Source: Alistipes sp.
Lineage (GTDB): Bacteria > Bacteroidota > Bacteroidia > Bacteroidales > Rikenellaceae
DNA: 64,000 nucleotides
Assembly: GCA_017938765.1 (NCBI GenBank)
Contig: JAGBAX010000021.1
Coordinates: forward strand, 62,001 to 126,000
Reading direction: 5' to 3'
Part shown: positions 58,530 through 64,000 of the stretch, one piece after another
Numbering within the stretch: position 1 is the first letter of the stretch
Layout of the letters: the number at the start of each line of letters is the position of its first letter
Position numbers and translations under genes: made by a program
Notes under the pieces: model-generated
Told to the model about the DNA's origin: nothing
What the model saw: the letters and a program-made list of their open reading frames with translations, nothing else
Databases searched by the model: none

Positions 58530-58532
58530 CGG

Positions 58533-59033
58533 CTAATAGCCAATAGCCGTTTTGCGTCGTGTGCGAATCTTCATATCCATAATAGCCGCGCGAGCGCGTG
58601 CCTCACGGCGAGCTGCAAGGAACAAGTAGAGGCTTACAGCAAAGCCAATCCACATTGCCACAGAACTGATTGCAATCGGTATCATATCCTCGCGGTTCTC
58701 AACCTCTGTAAGGTAGAGGACTATCGGCAGCACTGTCCACACTGTTCCGTAGAGCGCAGTCTTGACAGATGCGTGGCGCCAACGGGTAACAGGGCTATAG
58801 CGGAAGCAGTCAATAATCGTCGCCACGACATACATCACAACTGCAATTAGAGCAAGCACTCCGCTAACGACTTCATTTGGCACAAAGTAGGCTGCAAGCA
58901 GTAGCACAAAGCATACGCTGGCCATAATCTCGCCCTTTGTGAAACTAAAGTCCATATCCTTCTCAACATCGGCCATTGTCTTACGCTTCAGACGACCCAG
59001 CGAAAACTTAAATAGGCTAAACCTCATTCTCAT
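58533..59033 (-). CDS. Membrane protein of the SPFH operon
   Basis: A 166-aa protein with a basic N terminus, an amphipathic stretch and four membrane segments (about 37-52, 57-78, 92-110, 118-138), ending in a basic tail ARAAIMDMKIRTRRKTA. It is paralogous to the downstream gene product. No catalytic motif is evident. Its ATG overlaps the TGA of the ribbon-helix-helix gene (ATGA), so translation is coupled. It probably works with the SPFH protein in the membrane. A start at the second Met (59027) is also possible. Confidence 0.75.
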   Translation of the reverse strand: MRMRFSLFKFSLGRLKRKTMADVEKDMDFSFTKGEIMASVCFVLLLAAYFVPNEVVSGVLALIAVVMYVVATIIDCFRYSPVTRWRHASVKTALYGTVWTVLPIVLYLTEVENREDMIPIAISSVAMWIGFAVSLYLFLAARREARARAAIMDMKIRTRRKTAIGY

Positions 59034-59230
59034 TGTTGCTCCTCGTTTGATGTTTTACTCTTTTTTGCGCGAGGCTTGCGCCCAGCTTTGCGCAGAGCCT
59101 CGGCAATAATCCACTGCAGCTGACCATTGGTGCTACGAAACTCATCGGCTGCCCACTTCTCAATAGCCTCCATAGTCTCGGCATCAATGCGCAGTATAAA
59201 GCTACGCGTATTATTATCCTTTGCTGCCAT
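59030..59230 (-). CDS. Ribbon-helix-helix (Arc-like) protein
   Basis: A 66-aa protein with the RHH pattern: a beta-strand NTRSFILRIDAETMEAI, helix A, a turn with STNGQLQWIIAEALRKAG and a basic C-terminal tail (RKPRAKKSKTS). Arc/MetJ-type RHH dimers bind DNA through the strand. Small RHH proteins are often encoded beside SPFH genes. It is 22 bases after the SPFH gene and overlaps the next ATG. The tandem TGATATCA boxes at the operon promoter are a natural target, which would make it an autorepressor. Confidence 0.85.
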   Translation of the reverse strand: MAAKDNNTRSFILRIDAETMEAIEKWAADEFRSTNGQLQWIIAEALRKAGRKPRAKKSKTSNEEQQ

Positions 59231-59252
59231 ACGGTAGTTCTTTATGTCAGCA

Positions 59253-60200
59253 CTAATTGTGTAGCGTACCTGTATTTACAACTGGCTGTGCAGCCTCATC
59301 AGCACAAAGGACAACAAGCAGGTTGCTTACCATAGCCGCCTTGCGCTCCTCGTCAAGCTCTACAACATCCTCTGTAGAGAGACGCTCAAGGGCGATTTTA
59401 ACCATTGACACAGCGCCCTCAACAATCTTCTCACGAGCGGAGATAATTGCATCTGCCTGCTGACGGCGAAGCATTGCTGCTGCAATCTCTGGTGCATAGG
59501 CAAGGTAGTTGATTCTCGCCTCAATAACCTCAATACCAGCCATTGCCAGTCGCTCATTCAGCTCATCTGTCAATCGGTCGTTAATCTCATCGCCACCAGA
59601 GCGCAGTGTAAGCTCTCCCTCGGCATTTGAGTTCTCGTCATATGCGTACATACCTGCCACCTGACGCAATGCAGAGTCAGACTGTACTGCAACGAAGTTC
59701 TCAAGGATGTTCATTCGTGTTGTAGACGAAGATACTGTTGCCGTTGCCTCTACTGGTGCATCAATCTCAAAGACAGCCTTATATGCACCATCGTTCTTGA
59801 TTTTCCACACAAGGACAAGACCAATAAGGATAGGGTTTCCCGCCTTGTCATTGACCTTTATAGGGTCTACATTGAGGTTACGAGCACGCAGCGAGAGCTT
59901 CTTGGCACTCATAAATGGGTTAATCCACCAGTAACCTGTCTGATAGAAAGTACCGCGATAGTTACCAAAAAAGAGCAGCACTCGCGCCTCGTTAGGCTCA
60001 AGCATCTTGTAGCCACACGCCATAATAATAGCAGCAATAACCGCCACCCATACCCCCGCAAAGAGTAGTCCGTTAAACTCGTCACGGTTTATCAACTCAA
60101 CAAAGAGCCATACCGCAACGCCAACCAGTGCAAGGTTAATGGCAAGTGCCAGAAAACCATTCATCTTCCAACCCGAATAGGTGTAATTTCCGTTTGTCAT
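59253..60200 (-). CDS. SPFH/Band-7 domain membrane protein
   Basis: A 315-aa stomatin/prohibitin-like protein. Two N-terminal membrane segments (about 12-32, 40-60) precede the SPFH domain (about 62-260): [62 protein letters not shown] and a helical region [29 protein letters not shown] proteins oligomerise in membranes and scaffold proteases or transporters. It leads a four-gene operon with the RHH protein and two paralogous membrane proteins. It is distinct from FloA at 32.6 kb. Confidence 0.93.
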   Translation of the reverse strand: MTNGNYTYSGWKMNGFLALAINLALVGVAVWLFVELINRDEFNGLLFAGVWVAVIAAIIMACGYKMLEPNEARVLLFFGNYRGTFYQTGYWWINPFMSAKKLSLRARNLNVDPIKVNDKAGNPILIGLVLVWKIKNDGAYKAVFEIDAPVEATATVSSSTTRMNILENFVAVQSDSALRQVAGMYAYDENSNAEGELTLRSGGDEINDRLTDELNERLAMAGIEVIEARINYLAYAPEIAAAMLRRQQADAIISAREKIVEGAVSMVKIALERLSTEDVVELDEERKAAMVSNLLVVLCADEAAQPVVNTGTLHN

Positions 60201-60227
60201 AACTGTAATGTTTTAAGGTTTGTAAAC

Positions 60228-60246
60228 TGATATCATTTTGATATCA
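60228..60246. promoter_or_regulatory. Tandem TGATATCA operator of the SPFH operon
   Basis: Two identical self-palindromic 8-mers, TGATATCA, are separated by TTT and start right after the -7 element, that is at the transcription start. RHH repressors such as MetJ and Arc bind tandem 8-bp palindromic boxes, and an RHH gene is second in this operon. Confidence 0.6.
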
Positions 60247-60254
60247 CAAAGATA
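60247..60254 (-). promoter_or_regulatory. -7 element TATCTTTG of the SPFH operon
   Basis: An exact TAnnTTTG match on the minus strand, abutting the TGATATCA boxes, 46 bases before the SPFH ATG. Confidence 0.65.
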
Positions 60255-60351
60255 CGACAAACAAAATGAATTTTGCAAATATTTTTGCAGTTTTTTTGTA
60301 AAAAAACAACACTTTCTCGCTTATTTTGCTCTATACCTATATTTATAGAGA

Positions 60352-60383
60352 GACCGACTGACCAAATATTTGGTCAGTCGGTC
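60352..60383. promoter_or_regulatory. Perfect 32-bp palindrome without loop
   Basis: GACCGACTGACCAAAT is followed immediately by its exact reverse complement ATTTGGTCAGTCGGTC. No T-run follows on either strand, so an intrinsic terminator is unlikely. It lies between the 60411 gene and the SPFH promoter. A second small hairpin (CTCTATA/TATAGAG) adjoins at 60329-60351. TetR-type operators look like this, but no regulator gene is close. Confidence 0.55.
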
Positions 60384-60410
60384 ATTGCTTATCAGAAGGT
60401 AAGTCGCAGG

Positions 60411-60788
60411 CTACTTCTCCTCTTTTTTATTGTAACCCAGATGCGCTCCGAGGATAATCATCGCCACGAGCATTGCCCAGAAAATCAAATCTCCATCCTC
60501 AGCATAGTAGTAACCGAACATCGCCAGAAACAGCTGATATAAAAGATATGTCGCAGGGCACAATACAGCCCCTATAACTGCACCTAACACTGTTTTATGA
60601 GGTAAGTGTCTGGCAATAACAAACCCCACTGCAGCAGCACCGATAGCAACAAACAAGTCGAGTTCATACTCAAACAGAATAGCCAGTGCTGTAAGCACAA
60701 CTGCAACAATTATACTTGTTATGCCGCCATAAATAATTGCGTTTTGATACTGAGGTTGCTCTGGTGCTGGGCTATTGTTCTTTGTCAT
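60411..60788 (-). CDS. Small four-TM membrane protein, unknown
   Basis: A 125-aa protein with a polar N terminus (about 1-18) and four hydrophobic segments (about 18-40, 45-60, 68-88, 98-118), ending GYNKKEEK. The alternating Gly-rich segments (IGAAAVGFVIARHLPHKTVLGAVIGAVL) suggest a tightly packed bundle. I recognise no family. It lies alone between the PFK and SPFH units. The gap 60789-60887 is AT-rich with no clear promoter box. Confidence 0.7.
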   Translation of the reverse strand: MTKNNSPAPEQPQYQNAIIYGGITSIIVAVVLTALAILFEYELDLFVAIGAAAVGFVIARHLPHKTVLGAVIGAVLCPATYLLYQLFLAMFGYYYAEDGDLIFWAMLVAMIILGAHLGYNKKEEK

Positions 60789-60887
60789 AGCTATGATATT
60801 CTGTTAAAACAAAAGGTACTCAGTTGCAAGAGCCAAGTCCGACAACTGAATACCTTAAATAATAAAATATTAATTCTCTACATCAGA

Positions 60888-62117
60888 CTACCACTCAAGA
60901 ATCTTCTTAAAGTCGTAAGCCTCTGGGTTAGCTACATACTGCTTTGCAGCCTCGTAGTCCTCAGGGGTGATGTAGTGCATCATATTGTTGATAATCTGCT
61001 GAATCTTATCAGAGTTGATATCTACCAAGCGTGGTGGAATCTTGCCTGCCTCGTTCTGAAGGTCCTTCAGGTAGAGAGGTGACACATAGCCATCCTGGCT
61101 GATATATACCATACAGCCAGTCTTACCCTCGCTAAAGAGCTTGTAGACACCCATACCGAGCTGTGAGCAGTATACAAGGTCGTATGCGATAGGGGTCTGG
61201 CAGCGTACCTCGTAGCCAATCTCTACTGGGCGAGACTTAACCTTAAGGCCGAGCTCTACGAGCTTCTTCTCAAGCATCTCATTGAAGATGTGAGCCTTTG
61301 ATACCTTACCGAGCTCTGGGTGACCGTGATCGTCATAAGAGAAGTGTACGCCAGACTTTGCAATCTCCTCGTCAGAGAGGCTGTGGAACACACCCTCAGA
61401 AATCATTGCAACACCATACTCAATACCCATCAGCTTGCGCTTGATAATTGATGATACAACGAGGTTTACAATCTTCTCAACAGTGATTGTAGTCTTGTTG
61501 AACATCTCTGGGATAACAATCATTGGGTAGTGGCAAGCCGAACCGATACCGAATGCGAGGTGACCAGCGCTACGACCCATAGCAGCAACGACAAACCAGT
61601 TTGCAGATGTGCGAGCATCGTTATAGACTGCGCGACCGATAACAGTACCACCCTCCTTTGCGCTCTGGTAGCCGAAAGTAGGCGAGCCAGCAGGCAGTGG
61701 CAGGTCGTTGTCAATAGTCTTTGGAACGTGGATGTTTGAGATTGGGTACTGCTTAGCCTCAAGGAACTTAGCGATGCGGTTTGCAGTAGATGCAGTGTCA
61801 TCACCACCAACTGTTACGAGCAACTTGATGTTGTTCTCAGTAAAGAAGCTGAGGTTAAAGTTGTTCTCAAAGTCTGAATCCTTTGGCTTGAAGCGGCTCA
61901 TAGTAAGGTAAGAGCCACCCTGATTGAAGATATAGTCAGCCTTGAAGAAATCAAGGTCCTCATAACGTGGAGTTGGGTTGAACAGGCCTGAGTAGCCATA
62001 GTGTAGACCAATAACGCGATAACCCTTGGCAAGGAAAGTCTTTGCCACGCTACCTACAACAGTGTTCATACCTGGTGCTGGACCACCACCTGTGAGAATT
62101 GCAATTGCTTGTTTCAT
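60888..62117 (-). CDS. pfp: Phosphofructokinase, probably pyrophosphate-dependent
   Basis: A 409-aa glycolytic enzyme of the PFK superfamily. The N-terminal GGGPAPGMN loop is followed by GGDDT at 104-108. ATP-dependent PFKs have Gly where this Asp stands (GGDGS), and the Asp is a marker of PPi use. The substrate loop PKTIDND at 132-138 has Lys, again as in PPi enzymes. Later landmarks are MGRSAGHLA and PEMF. The length exceeds the 320-aa ATP type and suits the intermediate PPi group. It has a -7 box TATCTTTG at 62161-62168. Confidence 0.88.
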   Translation of the reverse strand: MKQAIAILTGGGPAPGMNTVVGSVAKTFLAKGYRVIGLHYGYSGLFNPTPRYEDLDFFKADYIFNQGGSYLTMSRFKPKDSDFENNFNLSFFTENNIKLLVTVGGDDTASTANRIAKFLEAKQYPISNIHVPKTIDNDLPLPAGSPTFGYQSAKEGGTVIGRAVYNDARTSANWFVVAAMGRSAGHLAFGIGSACHYPMIVIPEMFNKTTITVEKIVNLVVSSIIKRKLMGIEYGVAMISEGVFHSLSDEEIAKSGVHFSYDDHGHPELGKVSKAHIFNEMLEKKLVELGLKVKSRPVEIGYEVRCQTPIAYDLVYCSQLGMGVYKLFSEGKTGCMVYISQDGYVSPLYLKDLQNEAGKIPPRLVDINSDKIQQIINNMMHYITPEDYEAAKQYVANPEAYDFKKILEW

Positions 62118-62160
62118 AGTGTTTTTATTATTTAAATGATAAAGTACTCAAAAAACCGTT

Positions 62161-62168
62161 CAAAGATA
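62161..62168 (-). promoter_or_regulatory. -7 element TATCTTTG of the phosphofructokinase gene
   Basis: An exact TAnnTTTG match on the minus strand, 43 bases before the ATG at 62117. Confidence 0.62.
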
Positions 62169-62197
62169 ACACTTTTTTTGATTGGTTGTAGCATAAA

Positions 62198-62680
62198 TTA
62201 GCCGAAAAATTGTATTTGATAGCTATCAGCATAGAGATTTACCATCCGAAGGCACTTTTTCATAGCCCTGCGCACTGTATAACCCGTGCCAGTGCGCACA
62301 TTGCCTGAGTAGTAGCAGATAATAGCATCGGCATTATCTACAAGGTAGTCGTTGCGCAGACGGTATATATTAACATTGTATGACTGACTTATCGTCACCA
62401 CCCCGTCTGCCGCCTCAACAATCCTCCTATAACGCTCCGCCCACTCGGCATTAGGCATTGCCATATCGTGTCCCTCAAAGGGGATTACTGAGAGTAACCG
62501 TAACTGCGGATAGTCGGTCTTAAGCGAGAGGACAACCTCCGCAGCTGCTATATCAAACCCCTCAGCCATACCACAGAGAAAAGTGGTATAACCCTCACTG
62601 ATAAACTGTTCAACAACTTTGCGTAGTTGTTCGTTCTTTACCTCTGGGTAGTTTCTATGTCCTGTAAAAGCCACTTTCAT
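62198..62680 (-). CDS. SLOG-fold DUF1273 (YpsA-like) protein
   Basis: A 160-aa cytoplasmic protein with a Rossmann-like SLOG fold: the N-terminal AFTGHRNYPE, FLCGMAEGFDIAAAEVVLSLK and a late ADAIICYYSGNVRTGTGYTVRRA. SLOG domains bind or cut nucleotide-derived ligands. YpsA affects division in Firmicutes, but the role in Bacteroidota is unknown. The -7 box ends 5 bases before the ATG, which suggests a leaderless mRNA. It diverges from the GH109 gene across 57 bp. Confidence 0.85.
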   Translation of the reverse strand: MKVAFTGHRNYPEVKNEQLRKVVEQFISEGYTTFLCGMAEGFDIAAAEVVLSLKTDYPQLRLLSVIPFEGHDMAMPNAEWAERYRRIVEAADGVVTISQSYNVNIYRLRNDYLVDNADAIICYYSGNVRTGTGYTVRRAMKKCLRMVNLYADSYQIQFFG

Positions 62681-62685
62681 AGGTG

Positions 62686-62693
62686 CAAAGATA
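62686..62693 (-). promoter_or_regulatory. -7 element TATCTTTG of the SLOG gene, probably leaderless
   Basis: An exact match on the minus strand ending 5 bases before the ATG at 62680. Confidence 0.65.
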
Positions 62694-62725
62694 ACAAAAT
62701 GTAGCGAAAGTATACAAAATTTTGC

Positions 62726-62733
62726 TACCTTTG
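62726..62733 (+). promoter_or_regulatory. -7 element TACCTTTG of the GH109 gene, probably leaderless
   Basis: An exact match ending 4 bases before the ATG at 62738. It lies 33 bp from the divergent SLOG promoter. Confidence 0.65.
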
Positions 62734-62737
62734 TAGT

Positions 62738-64000
62738 ATGAAACAGATTTTTACACTACTAACGCTATGCTGTCTGCTCTTTACTGGTTGCAACAGCTCT
62801 GAGAAGTACCGCATCGTTGACGGTACTATAGTCTACAACACCCCCGCTCGTCCAGCAGGTCAGAGCGATATGATAGCCTTTGCTGCCGAGCCTATAGATA
62901 CTGTCCGAGTAGGATTTATCGGCCTTGGTATGCGTGGTCCGGGTGCTGTAAGGCGTTGGAGTCAGATTGAGGGAACAAAGATTGTTGCCCTATGCGACAT
63001 TAACCAGCAGGGCATTGACAAATCGCAGAACTACCTTACGGCAGCAGGCCGAGAGAGGGCGGCTGAGTATCTTGGCGAGAGTGCGTGGCGAGAGCTCTGT
63101 GAGCGCACCGACATAGACCTTGTCTACATTATGACCGACTGGAAAAACCACGCTCCGATGGCTCTCTATGCTATGGAGTGCGGCAAGCACGTGGCTATAG
63201 AGGTCCCTGCAGCGATGACTATGGATGAGATTTGGGCGCTCATTGACACCTCCGAGCGCACCCGCAAGCACTGCATACAGCTTGAGAACTGCGTCTACGA
63301 CCGCTTTGAGATTACCTGCCTCAATATGGCACAGCAGGGACTCTTTGGCGAGATTCTGCACACCGAGGGGGCATATGTTCACTGCCTTGATGAGTTCTGG
63401 AGTAAGTACTACAACAACTGGCGATTAGACTACAACCTCCACAATCGTGGCGATGTCTACCCTACTCACGGCATCGGCCCTATCTGTCAGGTGCTGAATA
63501 TCCACCGAGGCGATAGATTGAAGAGACTTGTGGCTATGGATACCAAGTCCGTCTTGGGCGCTGAGTACTGGAAAAAGGTCAAGGGTGAGCAGTGCACAGC
63601 CTTTGCTAATGGCGACCAGACCACAACCCTTATCCGCACCGAGAATGGCAAGGTCATCCAGCTCCACCACAATGTGATGACCCCACGCCCATACTCGCGC
63701 GACTATACCCTTGTCGGCACTACGGGCTACGCAGCAAAGTACCCCGTGCAGTCAATCCTGCTTGGAAACAATACCGTCGGCGAGGTTGATATTGAGAATC
63801 TGAACAGCCACCGATGCGTAAGCGACGATGTTCGCAAAGAGTTGATGGAGAGATACAAGCACCCCGTAACTGCCCATACAGAAGTTATGGCAGCCAAGGT
63901 CGGCGGACACGGAGGTATGGACTACACGATGGACTACCGCCTTGTCTACTGCCTGAGAAACGGTCTTCCACTTGATATGGATGTCTACGACCTTGCCGAG
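62738..64000 (+). CDS. GH109 NAD-dependent glycosidase (alpha-N-acetylgalactosaminidase type), partial
   Basis: The first 421 codons of an exported lipoprotein (lipobox FTGC, Cys18), running off the window. It has a Gfo/Idh/MocA-type Rossmann domain (VGFIGLGMRGPG, residues about 58-69) and close similarity to GH109 throughout: DLVYIMTDWKNHAPMALYAME, EVPAAMTMDEIW, QLENCVYDRFE, GDVYPTHGIGPICQVL and the late GGHGGMDYTMDYRLVYCLRNG with the key His near 391. GH109 enzymes use NAD to cleave alpha-N-acetylgalactosamine from glycans such as blood-group A or mucin O-glycans. The remaining C terminus is outside the window. Confidence 0.92.
   Translation, partial: MKQIFTLLTLCCLLFTGCNSSEKYRIVDGTIVYNTPARPAGQSDMIAFAAEPIDTVRVGFIGLGMRGPGAVRRWSQIEGTKIVALCDINQQGIDKSQNYLTAAGRERAAEYLGESAWRELCERTDIDLVYIMTDWKNHAPMALYAMECGKHVAIEVPAAMTMDEIWALIDTSERTRKHCIQLENCVYDRFEITCLNMAQQGLFGEILHTEGAYVHCLDEFWSKYYNNWRLDYNLHNRGDVYPTHGIGPICQVLNIHRGDRLKRLVAMDTKSVLGAEYWKKVKGEQCTAFANGDQTTTLIRTENGKVIQLHHNVMTPRPYSRDYTLVGTTGYAAKYPVQSILLGNNTVGEVDIENLNSHRCVSDDVRKELMERYKHPVTAHTEVMAAKVGGHGGMDYTMDYRLVYCLRNGLPLDMDVYDLAE

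Noticed and set aside
60352..60383. Perfect palindrome as an intrinsic terminator of the 60411 gene
   Set aside because: No T-run follows on either strand, so it is listed as a possible protein-binding site instead.

Overview
The window looks like chromosomal DNA of an anaerobic Bacteroidota, most likely order Bacteroidales. The evidence is the many promoters with the Bacteroidota -7 signature TAnnTTTG, the lack of clear Shine-Dalgarno sites, and lineage-typical proteins: a fimbrillin-like lipoprotein, a FISUMP-type surface lipoprotein, a HU/SPOR fusion, a GH109 glycosidase, a PPi-type phosphofructokinase and a Rho with a basic low-complexity insert. A genus such as Alistipes is possible but is not shown by the sequence. 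I see no rRNA, CRISPR array, transposase or intact mobile element. Two tRNAs are present (Leu-UAA and Arg-CCG).

Layout. 0-11 kb: phosphohexomutase (minus), then plus-strand genes dnaA, a WYL regulator, a CotH-type lipoprotein, an rSAM/lipoprotein-family lipoprotein, a zinc ribbon protein, recA, rel, a small membrane protein and a HIT protein. 11.0-11.65 kb: a very AT-rich gap where GC and AT skew invert, my best candidate for the replication origin. 11.65-21 kb: an HTH regulator, a ZnuA/ZnuC pair, a surface nuclease locus read leftwards (49-aa peptide, fimbrillin/Ig-like lipoprotein, then an in-frame TGA and a nuclease domain), a DUF4886 SGNH-like protein and sn-glycerol-1-phosphate dehydrogenase. 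21-24.3 kb: fmt, an LptF/G permease and a ZnuB-like permease on the minus strand. 24.4-37.6 kb: a long plus-strand run with mtaB, a four-helix-bundle sensor, trkH, a SPOR-like protein, nfeD, GH31, floA, a ferredoxin, a FISUMP lipoprotein, a pRiA4b ORF-3-like protein, miaA and tRNA-Leu. 37.7-38.1 kb: a structured non-coding stretch bounded by a duplication of the tRNA-Leu 3' end. 38.2-44.6 kb: rho, S1/P1 nuclease, dnaG-uvrB. 44.6-47.95 kb (minus): GtrA-like, HU-SPOR, lgt, histidine kinase, tRNA-Arg.

47.95-58.5 kb contains ruvB, a PagL-like deacylase, a HAD phosphatase, aroB, typA, a DUF362 lipoprotein with a start-less in-frame cistron behind it, and a metallophosphoesterase. Its intergenic gaps hold a mosaic of short dispersed repeats. 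One gap, between tRNA-Arg and ruvB, has nested inverted repeats around a degraded acidic-tail ORF. 57.9-60.3 kb is a four-gene operon (SPFH protein, ribbon-helix-helix protein, two paralogous membrane proteins) with a tandem TGATATCA operator at its promoter. The end holds a membrane protein, PPi-dependent phosphofructokinase, a SLOG/DUF1273 protein and a GH109 glycosidase cut by the window edge.

The points I consider most worth a second look are the candidate oriC, the two genes cut by in-frame TGA codons, the SPFH-RHH operon with its operator, the shared TTTTTGC/GCAAAAA palindromes at ruvB and dnaG-uvrB, and the dispersed palindromic and mosaic repeats.
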